This document shows, one piece after another, positions 6,120 through 12,066 of a DNA stretch of 23,411 nt. The translations under genes and the position numbers were made by a program. Source of the DNA: a virus; the IMG/VR virus record IMGVR_UViG_3300005337_000048, positions 1-23,411 of that record. One strand, given 5' to 3'. Each line of letters begins with the position of its first letter. Position 1 is the first letter of the stretch. Below the pieces are notes generated by a model that made no database searches, had not been told where the DNA came from, and saw only the letters and a list, made by a program, of their open reading frames with translations.

Positions 6120-6245
6120 TCAAGGCCTCACACCCCAATGAAATGAAAGGTAAGTGACATAGACGAATATGGTAGCGACGATCACCGTCAAGCAAATGAA
6201 GATCACGTCGCCGTGCCTATCAATGATTCGATCTAGCCAGTTCAT
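6120..6245 (-). CDS. Single-span membrane micro-protein, 41 aa
   Basis: MNWLDRIIDRHGD then the hydrophobic span VIFICLTVIVATIFVYVTYLSF and a short WGVRP tail. An excellent AGGAGA site lies six bases before the ATG at 6245, which is the main reason to call it. It overlaps the 3' end of the Lar-like gene by 26 bases. It is the last gene of the leftward early block before the terminator-like hairpin. Function unknown. Confidence 0.6.
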   Translation of the reverse strand: MNWLDRIIDRHGDVIFICLTVIVATIFVYVTYLSFHWGVRP

Positions 6246-6429
6246 GATTTCTCCTATTCCAAGCATCTATACATTTTTGGATACTGTTGGGCTCATACTC
6301 GTCAATGTAGCATCCGCAAAATTGACAGCCACAAGCACTGCTTCCGAACTCATTCCCCGAGCCCGGTTGCCAGATTGCAGGCTCTCCGCAGAACGGGCAT
6401 TCTCTTAATCTTTCATCGGGTCCGTACAC
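6220..6429 (-). CDS. Lar-family-like restriction alleviation protein, 69 aa
   Basis: A zinc-ribbon protein: CPFCG at residues 11-15, then SSACGCQFCGCYIDEY, and a C-terminal Ala-Trp-Asn-Arg-Arg (AWNRR, residues 56-60). This CPFCG...C..C....A...WNRR layout is the signature of the Lar family, named after the Rac prophage protein that modulates type I restriction-modification. Many phage members of this fold are untested, so the zinc-ribbon call is firmer than the anti-restriction role. It overlaps the nuclease-like gene upstream by 17 bases. Confidence 0.7.
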   Translation of the reverse strand: MYGPDERLRECPFCGEPAIWQPGSGNEFGSSACGCQFCGCYIDEYEPNSIQKCIDAWNRRNHELARSNH

Positions 6430-6721
6430 TTTCCCTCCATTTCGCCACCAGGGCGATCACGTCGTCTTGCGTGGACACCAGCGCCACAGGCTCGCCTCGC
6501 CAGTCACGATTGAAGGCTGTCTGATTGGCATTGAACCCTGCGCGTCCGTAGGCCGTTTCCTGAGACTTATATTCGCAAAAATGATTTACGCCGATACATC
6601 CCACCACCGCGTCGGGCCACCCAGGAATGCCCGTGTCAGGCATATCTACCACGCTACACCCAAGCTGCCTGAAAAGCTCAGAGAGCGCCTTGTGGTTGCC
6701 GTCACGCCTGCCTCTCCGCAT
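6413..6721 (-). CDS. PD-(D/E)XK (VRR-NUC-like) nuclease-fold protein, 102 aa
   Basis: The core reads LFRQLGCSVVDMPDTGIPGWPDAVVG, then HFCEYKSQETAYGRAGFNANQTAFNRDWRGEPVALVSTQDDVIALV. The Pro-Asp of GWPDAVVG and the Glu-x-Lys of CEYKS make the PD...ExK active-site set (about D37 and E50/K52). The later NQ..F...W.G..V..V strand-helix is typical of VRR-NUC and Holliday-resolvase-like phage nucleases of about 100 residues. It probably cleaves branched or damaged DNA during replication or recombination. It starts one base after the preceding stop and has no clear ribosome binding site. Confidence 0.7.
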   Translation of the reverse strand: MRRGRRDGNHKALSELFRQLGCSVVDMPDTGIPGWPDAVVGCIGVNHFCEYKSQETAYGRAGFNANQTAFNRDWRGEPVALVSTQDDVIALVAKWRESVRTR

Positions 6722-6722
6722 G

Positions 6723-7268
6723 TCAGTCGATTAGGCCGCGCGATTTGGCGAAATGGGTAAGCGCTCGCACTAACGGCGACGTTCCACACCCATAATGGAG
6801 CCAGTATGCCGTTGCCGCCTCTTGCCATTCTTTATCAGTCACCGGCCCGCGCTTGATCTCTTTGCTAGACCAGTGCGGCGGAGTGAAAACCACGCTCCTT
6901 TCCTCCACCAACTTCGCCACATTCCCCGAAAGCTCTTGGATGGCTTGGGTTAGGGAGGCGAGTTCGTTGGCCATGCGTTCCTTCAATTGGTTATCTACCG
7001 ATGGAAGTTGAACCCACTGGTCAGATTGAATGCCACCACTCCTAACTCCGGCTCGACCATCTCCGAAATCAGCGAAACATTCACCACAGCTCATCGCCAT
7101 CTCAACCCCATGCACACACTTCATTCTGTTTTCTCCATTTGGTTCAACATGATCAACCATCCAGTGCGATGCACCCATCGCGTGGCTTCCTGTGCGGAGC
7201 CCGAAGCAAATCTGACATCCACATTTCATGTTGAATTTCACAACACCCCCATAGTCTCCAAAGCCCAT
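6723..7268 (-). CDS. Hypothetical Cys-rich protein with helical C-terminus
   Basis: Up to 181 residues. The N-terminal part carries Cys groups (MKCGCQICFG, MKCVHG, MSCGECFADFG) that may bind zinc. Then comes a helical region (LKERMANELASLTQAIQELSGNVAKLVEE) and a C-terminal DKEWQEAATAYWLHYG section. The start is uncertain: 7268 overlaps the previous gene by 31 bases, and internal starts at the GTG near 7240 or the ATG before KCGCQ are possible. Family unknown. Confidence 0.55.
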   Translation of the reverse strand: MGFGDYGGVVKFNMKCGCQICFGLRTGSHAMGASHWMVDHVEPNGENRMKCVHGVEMAMSCGECFADFGDGRAGVRSGGIQSDQWVQLPSVDNQLKERMANELASLTQAIQELSGNVAKLVEERSVVFTPPHWSSKEIKRGPVTDKEWQEAATAYWLHYGCGTSPLVRALTHFAKSRGLID

Positions 7269-7492
7269 TCACGGCCTTCGGGTGTTAGTTCAAAGCGATA
7301 GGATGACTTGCCGCCAGCATGAGGCCTGCGGCTGGTTCCGCAAATCCTCAACAGCCGATGCTTTGCTAATTCGCGCGACCGGTAGTCAATCGAGTGACGA
7401 GGCTCACTCAGCATCAACGCCATTTCACTGATCGTGGCGCTTCCAATAACCAGGGCACGAAGGATGCGGTACTCAAGGGATATCGGGTTCAT
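7238..7492 (-). CDS. Winged-helix-like DNA-binding protein, about 84 aa
   Basis: MNPISLEYRILRALVIGSATISEMALMLSEPRHSIDYRSRELAKHRLLRICGTSRRPHAGGKSSYRFELTPEGREWALETMGVL. The order is a first helix, a SATISEMALML / HSIDYRSRELAKHRLL helix-turn-helix, then a beta wing (SYRFELTPEGREWA). This matches small winged-helix regulators, in which TPEG follows the wing. I chose the ATG at 7492, two bases after the preceding stop; 7504 is an alternative. Likely a transcription regulator of phage or host genes, but no target is visible. Confidence 0.55.
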   Translation of the reverse strand: MNPISLEYRILRALVIGSATISEMALMLSEPRHSIDYRSRELAKHRLLRICGTSRRPHAGGKSSYRFELTPEGREWALETMGVL

Positions 7493-7494
7493 GA

Positions 7495-7674
7495 CTAATC
7501 CCATTCTTCACATGAAGCCGTGTCATCAAAACTTTCGGCCAAGGCGATTTTCTGTTCCTTGGTGAAAGTAGGCCACAGTTCCTTGATTCGGCCTGAGGCG
7601 TAATTACGCCAGTCATGAACTCTCCCAGCTTCTTCCCACTTCGGATTTTCGATCTCTTCCGGATTAACGTACAT
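7495..7674 (-). CDS. Hypothetical acidic protein, 59 aa
   Basis: MYVNPEEIENPKWEEAGRVHDWRNYASGRIKELWPTFTKEQKIALAESFDDTASCEEWD. The ATG at 7674 has GGAGG five bases upstream, which fixes the start. The HDWRNYASGRIKELWPTFTKEQKIALAES section is reminiscent of small accessory phage proteins seen beside replication genes. No enzyme motif. A non-coding gap of about 76 bases (7675-7750) precedes it, containing the GGATATAGGCC 11-mer shared with the divergent control region. Confidence 0.6.
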   Translation of the reverse strand: MYVNPEEIENPKWEEAGRVHDWRNYASGRIKELWPTFTKEQKIALAESFDDTASCEEWD

Positions 7675-7750
7675 GGTCGCCTCCAAACTTGTAATGCCCT
7701 ATCAAACCTCACGCCGCTGTCTTAGACAATCGGCCAAAGGATATAGGCCG

Positions 7751-8002
7751 TTACAGGCGCTCTTCGACCAAGCGCGCATAGCCTTGGATGTCATGCCAGT
7801 TGTCGGCATAGTTCGGATCGCCATTGAGAATCCGTGCGATCTTGTCAGCGATCACCGACAACGCTTGGCGCTGATGTGGATTAAGTCGCTTCCATCCATC
7901 CGCCAACCTCATCACGTCCTGAAGGTCTTGGGCGATAAGGGCGTGCTCGCGAAAGTCACCGTAACGGCTACCGCGCTCTTCCAGCGTCTTTTTGAGTTCC
8001 AT
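7751..8002 (-). CDS. DUF6378 family phage protein, 83 aa
   Basis: MELKKTLEERGSRYGDFREHALIAQDLQDVMRLADGWKRLNPHQRQALSVIADKIARILNGDPNYADNWHDIQGYARLVEERL. The strings RGSRYGDF..HA.IAQ.L, QR.AL..IADKIARILNGDPNY.D.W.DI.GYA.LV match the DUF6378 family, common in phages. The conserved Asp/His/Tyr suggest a helical nucleotide-related fold, but no biochemical role is known to me. Start 8002 has AAGGA overlapping the stop of the preceding gene. Confidence 0.8.
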   Translation of the reverse strand: MELKKTLEERGSRYGDFREHALIAQDLQDVMRLADGWKRLNPHQRQALSVIADKIARILNGDPNYADNWHDIQGYARLVEERL

Positions 8003-8004
8003 AC

Positions 8005-8319
8005 CTAATCCTTCACGATAGTGCAACTGTCGTCGCGTGTTTTCTTGCGCTCGTTTTCTTCTTTGATCGCTTGCTGTGCTTCGGCCACTTGCATCTGAGT
8101 CAAGCCACGGCGCTCTAGGTGATCGAAGTATCCGCGCTGGCAGGCGAAACCATGAATTGCTCCGTCCGATGTTCGGATCACGATGTCGGCCTTACCATGG
8201 CTACCACACCGGCACATGGCGAGTTCGCAGTGATCGGGCACGCGGATCGGCTCTACCTCTTCTGGCCTATTCCTACGCGGCTTGGGATTGAGATAGTCCC
8301 TAAGATTCTCACGCGTCAT
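8005..8319 (-). CDS. Hypothetical Cys/His-containing protein, 104 aa
   Basis: MTRENLRDYLNPKPRRNRPEEVEPIRVPDHCELAMCRCGSHGKADIVIRTSDG, then GFACQRGYFDHLERRGLTQMQVAEAQQAIKEENERKK. HC...MCRCG..G and the later C could bind a metal; the C-terminal third is helical and highly charged. Start 8319 overlaps the end of the preceding gene and has AGAGGA upstream. It follows the replication-type genes, so a role in DNA metabolism is possible. Family unknown. Confidence 0.6.
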   Translation of the reverse strand: MTRENLRDYLNPKPRRNRPEEVEPIRVPDHCELAMCRCGSHGKADIVIRTSDGAIHGFACQRGYFDHLERRGLTQMQVAEAQQAIKEENERKKTRDDSCTIVKD

Positions 8320-8806
8320 CGTGTTTCCTCTTCCAGCCAAGCGCGTCCCATTGCGCCGCAACAATGCGTTGCCTGCGCTCTCGTTCGGCCTTTTCCTGTT
8401 CAGGCGTTAGTTCTGGCTTAGGAAGCGCTTGGAAATACTCGCGCTTGACCGGAATTTCGGGTAGCGCATCAAGGAACTGCCGGGGCTTAGGCCAGTCAAC
8501 ACAGTTAACGGCCAGCGACACAAACGCCTGCTCAATCCTTGGCAAATCCCTTTCTTCGTCCCAGCGCTCAACCGCCATCAGGGCTTCCATCCAAGCCATC
8601 AGGGTCCCACTCAACGTCTCCACGGGAGGCTGAAAGTTCAAATGGAGCAGGGCCAGTTTCTGGAAGCCCCGGGCGATAGCTGATCGCAACCAAATCGGGT
8701 AATTCGTCTGTTGGTTCACGAGTGAATCCCTCAAGAATTTGTAGGCGTTGCGCAGTATTGGAGAGCGGTTTTGCGGGCAGTGAACGAGGGCCTGATTCCA
8801 GCTCAT
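8309..8806 (-). CDS. Hypothetical protein downstream of replication gene (up to 165 aa)
   Basis: Contains IWLRSAIARGFQKLALLHLNFQPP, LMAWMEALMAVERWDEERDLPRIEQAFVSLAVNCVDWPKPRQFLDALPEIP and a charged C-terminus. The WDE..D.PRI..AF..L.....WP.PR.FL..LP pattern recurs in phage proteins placed next to replication genes; I know no proven function. With the start at 8806 it overlaps the DUF1376 gene by 239 bases in another frame, which is unusual. A shorter form starting within LMAWMEAL is possible, but the upstream residues (WLRSAIARGFQKLALLHLN) look coding. Which start is real is open. Confidence 0.65.
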   Translation of the reverse strand: MSWNQALVHCPQNRSPILRNAYKFLRDSLVNQQTNYPIWLRSAIARGFQKLALLHLNFQPPVETLSGTLMAWMEALMAVERWDEERDLPRIEQAFVSLAVNCVDWPKPRQFLDALPEIPVKREYFQALPKPELTPEQEKAERERRQRIVAAQWDALGWKRKHDDA

Positions 8807-9524
8807 CCGACCATCGCTGACCGTTCAGCCAGCTAGAGGCATGCGGAAGAAATTCTTTCTCAGTTCCCCGCGAATGCCATAGCCGAACATGCTTGGGCAG
8901 CGCATCAATGGCCATCTGCACCTGAGAGGCTGTGAGCTTCCCGAAAGCCCGCATAGCCGCCGCCATTCCCACCTTGCGCGGGTAAAGCTGCCAGAACGAC
9001 TCAAACCCTTCGGGGACAGGCTTAACTTTCCTGCCCCCTGAGGGGGGAGGGGGGGTGTTAGCTCTTTCTTGGTTATTGGTTACTGGTTTATGGTTACTGG
9101 TTAGTAAAGCGTCCGTAATTCGATCGCTATACGAACGTATCGAATCCGTATCTATAGAAGGCGCTTGCGGGCTTACAGCCGTATGACGGTCGCCTGCTTT
9201 GCGGGCCTTTTCCCACCGCGCATTCACGCTCTCTTGGGCCTTCGTTCGCTTGTCGTGGTACTTATCGAGCTGTTCCTCAGCGTCCTTATGGCGCCATCCA
9301 ACGTCGCATAGTTGGAACAAGTCTTCCAGCACCACCAGAACATCGGTTTTGTCCTGATCGCTTACCGCACGGACACGTCGATATATCGTCGGAAGCTCCA
9401 ACGGAAGGACGTTCTCGGAATCGAAGTACAGGCACAGAAGGCGCATGTAGAAGCCTTCCTGGGATGCCGTGAGATGGTGTGCGGCCTTGAGGTGGTCGCC
9501 GATATTGAGGCTGAAGTACTTCAC
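8568..9524 (-). CDS. DUF1376-type phage replication protein, 318 aa
   Basis: The N-terminus MKYFSLNIGDHLKAAHHLTASQEGFYMRLLCLYFDSENVLPLELPTIYRRVRA matches DUF1376 (K....IGDYL..T.HLT..E.G.Y.RLL..Y). A charged linker, a low-complexity TPPPPSGGRK stretch, and then a C-terminal domain follow: FESFWQLYPRKVGMAAAMRAF...LPHASSWLNGQRWSDELE. That domain is common at the end of phage replication initiator or helicase-loader-type proteins. I chose the GTG at 9524 because AGGGG precedes it and the domain starts there; an in-frame ATG at 9581 would add 19 atypical residues. It lies behind a highly structured leader. Confidence 0.75.
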   Translation of the reverse strand: MKYFSLNIGDHLKAAHHLTASQEGFYMRLLCLYFDSENVLPLELPTIYRRVRAVSDQDKTDVLVVLEDLFQLCDVGWRHKDAEEQLDKYHDKRTKAQESVNARWEKARKAGDRHTAVSPQAPSIDTDSIRSYSDRITDALLTSNHKPVTNNQERANTPPPPSGGRKVKPVPEGFESFWQLYPRKVGMAAAMRAFGKLTASQVQMAIDALPKHVRLWHSRGTEKEFLPHASSWLNGQRWSDELESGPRSLPAKPLSNTAQRLQILEGFTREPTDELPDLVAISYRPGLPETGPAPFELSASRGDVEWDPDGLDGSPDGG

Positions 9525-9534
9525 GGGTAAATCC

Positions 9535-9654
9535 CCTAAGCGGTTGACTGCTGTGGTAGCAGTCCCACAGGGGTAGGTCATTGCGACCGAGTTGGGTCAC
9601 AACAGCCAACCGCTTAGGAGACTTCTACCCCTGTTTTATTACCCGGCTGCTACC
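9535..9654 (-). promoter_or_regulatory. Structured leader with interlocked inverted repeats
   Basis: Three inverted-repeat pairs interlock: A 9535-9554 with 9599-9618 (20 nt), B 9567-9576 with 9625-9634 (ACAGGGGTAG, exact), and C 9555-9562 with 9647-9654 (GGTAGCAG, exact). A local hairpin GACTGCT/AGCAGTC lies at 9546-9564. The two A mismatches are G-U pairs in the minus-strand RNA but A-C in the plus-strand RNA, so the transcript towards the DUF1376 gene can form a 20-bp helix. Its 3' arm reaches the AGGGG ribosome binding site at 9533-9537. Pairings A, B and C cannot all form as nested hairpins, so this is a pseudoknot or a switch. A DNA-level origin is the alternative. Confidence 0.6.
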
Positions 9655-9717
9655 CCGGTCAGGCCTAAGCCTGCACTGCCATTTTGCTCCTAGTCGTAGC
9701 CTTACGTCCACAACTTT

Positions 9718-9870
9718 CTACTGACAGTATTCCACCCACAGCCAAGCCGTTGCCGGCCACAGCGCTGCGGTGATTAGGTTGAAGCGCCACCCCTTGACCT
9801 TGTAGTGACGGTCCATGAGGGCGCATAGGGTGAACCAGGCTAGGGCTATGGCGAGGGAGGCGGGGAGCAT
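9718..9870 (-). CDS. Small two-span membrane protein, 50 aa
   Basis: MLPASLAIALAWFTLCALMDRHYKVKGWRFNLITAALWPATAWLWVEYCQ. There are two hydrophobic segments (residues 3-19 and 31-46) joined by a basic loop DRHYKVKGWR. GGAAG lies seven bases before the ATG at 9870. It overlaps the preceding gene by 25 bases in another frame. Function unknown; it is the last gene before the structured leader. Confidence 0.5.
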   Translation of the reverse strand: MLPASLAIALAWFTLCALMDRHYKVKGWRFNLITAALWPATAWLWVEYCQ

Positions 9871-10055
9871 GGGCGAGCTTCCATGGTATTGCGCCATCCG
9901 CCTTCGGATTTTAGGGCCAGTAGATACCTTCCAGCACTAATGCCCCAAGTAGCGATTCGCTGAACTGGCTTAAACTCATACCAATACCAATCGCCGTTAT
10001 CGTCCATTGCTAGGTATTGCGCGAAATCCGGTGCCTCATCCCAACTAGGCTTCAT
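9846..10055 (-). CDS. Hypothetical protein, 69 aa
   Basis: MKPSWDEAPDFAQYLAMDDNGDWYWYEFKPVQ... The W.EAPD.A...A.D..G.WYWYE.KP pattern is a familiar small phage protein of unknown function, thought to be accessory. The ATG at 10055 overlaps the end of the upstream gene by 11 bases; a longer open frame is ignored because it lies within that gene. It ends in a Pro/Ser-rich tail. Confidence 0.6.
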   Translation of the reverse strand: MKPSWDEAPDFAQYLAMDDNGDWYWYEFKPVQRIATWGISAGRYLLALKSEGGWRNTMEARPCSPPPSP

Positions 10056-10206
10056 CACTCTTCTCCTTGTAGTTCCAAGCGGCTTGCCAGCCAACCCAAG
10101 CTTCATGAGTTCGCCAATAGGCATATCCATCGCTCTCAGGAAGTTTTGTCAGTGCAAATCCCTCAGTAGGTGCCCACTTCTCAAACGCCTCGCGACACTC
10201 ATTCAT
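10045..10206 (-). CDS. Hypothetical protein, 53 aa
   Basis: MNECREAFEKWAPTEGFALTKLPESDGYAYWRTHEAWVGWQAAWNYKEKSDEA. The REAFEKW......Y....T..AW..WQAA pattern recurs in many phage genomes as a small acidic helical protein of unknown role. AAGGAG seven bases before the ATG at 10206 sets the start. It overlaps both neighbours by a few bases. Confidence 0.65.
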   Translation of the reverse strand: MNECREAFEKWAPTEGFALTKLPESDGYAYWRTHEAWVGWQAAWNYKEKSDEA

Positions 10207-10408
10207 GGGGTGGCTCCTTTGGATCAGATGCAGCCGGATAGTCAAAGACGTTGATGTTCACCAAGTACAGATAGCCATGCTTAGCCATCTCAAGAACTAG
10301 CTGTAAGTCATCCGTTCGTACCGTAACGGCCTTGGCTTCATCCCTGAACGCCGTCTCAAACACGCGCCCATAGGCTTCTCGGTACTTATCGATCTGCGGC
10401 CATTCCAC
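10199..10408 (-). CDS. Hypothetical protein, 69 aa
   Basis: Starts at a GTG (10408) behind AAGGAGG: MEWPQIDKYREAYGRVFETAFRDEAKAVTVRTDDLQLVLEMAKHGYLYLVNINVFDYPAASDPKEPPHE. Soluble, mixed alpha/beta, with no motif I recognise. The frame is open further upstream but would then lie inside the previous gene. Confidence 0.55.
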   Translation of the reverse strand: MEWPQIDKYREAYGRVFETAFRDEAKAVTVRTDDLQLVLEMAKHGYLYLVNINVFDYPAASDPKEPPHE

Positions 10409-10553
10409 CTTCCACCTCCTTCTCAGCCATCTGCTGTGCCAACGAAGCCCGAATCTGGCGCGCAATGGCCTGATCCGTATCGCTTAGGTTGAATTCCAAC
10501 GGGTCCAGGTCATCGGTTTTGGACGGCTTGCATAGGTTGATGATGTGTTTCAT
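10386..10553 (-). CDS. Hypothetical protein, 55 aa
   Basis: MKHIINLCKPSKTDDLDPLEFNLSDTDQAIARQIRASLAQQMAEKEVEGGMAADR. An acidic head and an amphipathic helix with Gln/Ala-rich spacing. The ATG at 10553 makes an ATGA overlap with the membrane-protein gene, which fixes the start. Function unknown. Confidence 0.55.
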   Translation of the reverse strand: MKHIINLCKPSKTDDLDPLEFNLSDTDQAIARQIRASLAQQMAEKEVEGGMAADR

Positions 10554-10768
10554 GCGTTCACCCATTTGTTGATCTTGTCGGCGATCCACAGGGACAACTT
10601 ACTGACCACTAGGAGAAGGCTAAAAAAGCAGGTCAGAGGCCACAAAATGGCCATGACTATATTGGCCATGGCGCGGCGATGCCCGGTGTAATGGAAAAGG
10701 ACATCGGCGAATGTGCACATCGACCAAAGCACTCCACAGATAACCAAATATTGAATAACCATGTTCAT
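10550..10768 (-). CDS. Two-span membrane protein, 72 aa, first gene of leftward operon
   Basis: MNMVIQYLVICGVLWSMCTFADVLFHYTGHRRAMANIVMAILWPLTCFFSLLLVVSKLSLWIADKINKWVNA. There are hydrophobic segments at about residues 4-22 and 36-55, with a basic loop HYTGHRR between them. GGGAG lies about ten bases upstream. As the promoter-proximal gene of the leftward block it is probably expressed early, when some phages make membrane-active exclusion or takeover proteins. No specific role can be assigned. Confidence 0.6.
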   Translation of the reverse strand: MNMVIQYLVICGVLWSMCTFADVLFHYTGHRRAMANIVMAILWPLTCFFSLLLVVSKLSLWIADKINKWVNA

Positions 10769-10907
10769 CTAAACGACTCCCTTTTAAGTGTCGCCATGCT
10801 GCCATTTCCCTAGGCTCCGCGCCATGTGCCATTGGATATAGGCCATCAGACATATGGTGTCGGATCGAGGTCGTGCGTACAGTTCATCCATCAACACGGA
10901 GAACGTT
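10769..10907. promoter_or_regulatory. Divergent control region between early operons
   Basis: 139 bases separate the first leftward gene and the first rightward gene, so promoters for both should lie here. The best leftward candidate on the minus strand is CCGACA, a 17-base spacer and TATATC, around 10862-10834. No rightward match is convincing; TACAGT at 10878-10883 is a weak -10 without a good -35. The 11-mer GGATATAGGCC (10834-10844) recurs at 7739-7749, and ATAGGCCATC (10838-10847) recurs at 14341-14350. No repressor gene or clear operator palindrome is present. Confidence 0.5.
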
Positions 10908-11168
10908 ATGGACCGGGCAAAATACTACGCCGCACACTCCCTCATCCGCGCAAATTGGAAGTTCGGCTTCAAGATGCTGATCGAGCGTCAGGATGTGAAG
11001 TTGATGGAGCGCGTGTTCAATATGCGCATGCCGTCCCGTGACAAGCTCGAAACGCGACGAGATATGGCGGTTACCTTCGCGATGTATGGCGACCATGCAC
11101 CGATTCCGCTGATCAATGAGAAGTTCGGACCGGTTCGTTCTATCGCTTACAAGGAAGCGCACGCATGA
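10908..11168 (+). CDS. Hypothetical early protein, 86 aa
   Basis: The first rightward gene: MDRAKYYAAHSLIRANWKFGFKMLIERQDVKLMERVFNMRMPSRDKLETRRDMAVTFAMYGDHAPIPLINEKFGPVRSIAYKEAHA. Basic and mostly helical, with no family I recognise. GGAGA lies six bases before the ATG at 10908, so the longer upstream frame is not used. As the promoter-proximal early gene it may be a host-takeover or regulatory factor, but nothing in the sequence says which. Confidence 0.65.
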   Translation: MDRAKYYAAHSLIRANWKFGFKMLIERQDVKLMERVFNMRMPSRDKLETRRDMAVTFAMYGDHAPIPLINEKFGPVRSIAYKEAHA

Positions 11169-11452
11169 AATCCCCCATCGAACAGTACGCAGAGGTTGAG
11201 GCGATGAAGAAGGTAGATGTGCTGGCGGCGATGGATCGTGATCGCAATGCCGTTTTAGGCCACACCGATTACCATGAATCTGATCTCGTTAAGTCACGCG
11301 AAGCACGATCCATTGTGGCTGAGCTAATCGGAGCTATACGAGAGAATCGAGAGGTATGCCAGACGTTCGCAGAGGATGGTATGCCATCTAACTACTTCAA
11401 GTATGAAGCTTCGGAACGTCGTCTTAGCGATATCTTGGAGCGCATCGCATGA
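11165..11452 (+). CDS. Hypothetical protein, 95 aa
   Basis: MKSPIEQYAEVEAMKKVDVLAAMDRDRNAVLGHTDYHESDLVKSREARSIVAELIGAIRENREVCQTFAEDGMPSNYFKYEASERRLSDILERIA. Helical and highly charged; family unknown. It starts with an ATGA overlap with the preceding gene and is itself followed by an ATGA junction, so it is part of a translationally coupled string. Confidence 0.6.
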   Translation: MKSPIEQYAEVEAMKKVDVLAAMDRDRNAVLGHTDYHESDLVKSREARSIVAELIGAIRENREVCQTFAEDGMPSNYFKYEASERRLSDILERIA

Positions 11453-11550
11453 ACCGCCTATCCGACATCTTTTGGCGCCATCACGGCTGGTTCGCCTGCG
11501 CGGGCTTCGTGGCTGGTTCGTTTTACATCATTTGGAGCGCGTTTCAGTGA
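11449..11550 (+). CDS. Single-span membrane micro-protein, 33 aa
   Basis: MNRLSDIFWRHHGWFACAGFVAGSFYIIWSAFQ. One hydrophobic segment (about residues 13-32) after a short basic head. GGAG is nine bases upstream and the start overlaps the preceding stop by ATGA. The next gene starts at a GTG overlapping this stop. Small but well placed; function unknown. Confidence 0.5.
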   Translation: MNRLSDIFWRHHGWFACAGFVAGSFYIIWSAFQ

Positions 11551-11777
11551 ATCTTTACCGGATTTCTCAGGACGAGAATAACGACTATGACACCTTCGAT
11601 TCGGCGGTCGTGGCTGCTGAAAACGAGAATGATGCTAGGACAATCCATCCCCATGAGCATTTGGGGTGGGAGTCTGACGACACTTGGTGTGCTCGCGAAA
11701 AAGTGAAGGTTGAATTTCTTTGCGCGGGATATGCTGGCGCGCGCGGCGTGATCGTAGCCTCATTCAACGCGGGATGA
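11547..11777 (+). CDS. Conserved small phage protein, 76 aa
   Basis: Starts at the GTG at 11547: MNLYRISQDENNDYDTFDSAVVAAENENDARTIHPHEHLGWESDDTWCAREKVKVEFLCAGYAGARGVIVASFNAG. The NNDYDT.DSAVV.A..E..AR.IHP and terminal GVI.ASFNAG strings are a recurrent phage family of unknown function. GGAG lies about ten bases upstream in the 3' end of the preceding micro-gene. Confidence 0.75.
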   Translation: MNLYRISQDENNDYDTFDSAVVAAENENDARTIHPHEHLGWESDDTWCAREKVKVEFLCAGYAGARGVIVASFNAG

Positions 11778-11780
11778 ATC

Positions 11781-11930
11781 ATGTGCGCCATCGCTGACCT
11801 AATCGACATGACGCCAGAAGAAAAACTCGCAGCCGTTGAGCAACTCGCCAAGATGCTGCGGGTTGTTCCTATAACTACAGAAGGAGAGGTCTATGAACTT
11901 CGAATTCAGCATTGCAAAGACATCACCTAA
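11781..11930 (+). CDS. Hypothetical protein, 49 aa
   Basis: MCAIADLIDMTPEEKLAAVEQLAKMLRVVPITTEGEVYELRIQHCKDIT. A helical head and a short beta tail. GGGA lies about eight bases upstream. It overlaps the next gene by 38 bases in another frame, and that gene has the stronger ribosome binding site inside this one. Function unknown. Confidence 0.45.
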   Translation: MCAIADLIDMTPEEKLAAVEQLAKMLRVVPITTEGEVYELRIQHCKDIT

Positions 11931-12066
11931 GAGTTGGCAGGGATGTGAGCCGCCAACAGATGATGAGCGGCGCGCGGAGTGGCTGTATCGATACTATGCG
12001 GCAGGCCATCACCACTTAGATGACTCCGGTGTCATCGAACAGAACCATGCACAGAAGGAATCGTGA
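11893..12066 (+). CDS. Hypothetical protein, 57 aa
   Basis: MNFEFSIAKTSPKSWQGCEPPTDDERRAEWLYRYYAAGHHHLDDSGVIEQNHAQKES. A very strong AAGGAGAGG site precedes the ATG at 11893. The central ERRAEWLYRYYAAGHHHLDD segment is helical and His-rich. The stop overlaps the start of the next gene (TGATG). Family unknown. Confidence 0.55.
   Translation: MNFEFSIAKTSPKSWQGCEPPTDDERRAEWLYRYYAAGHHHLDDSGVIEQNHAQKES

Noticed and set aside
9524-9581. ATG at 9581 as the start of the DUF1376 protein
   Set aside because: It has no ribosome binding site, adds 19 atypical residues and sits in the loop of the leader helix; the GTG at 9524 has AGGGG and begins the domain. It could still be a minor start.
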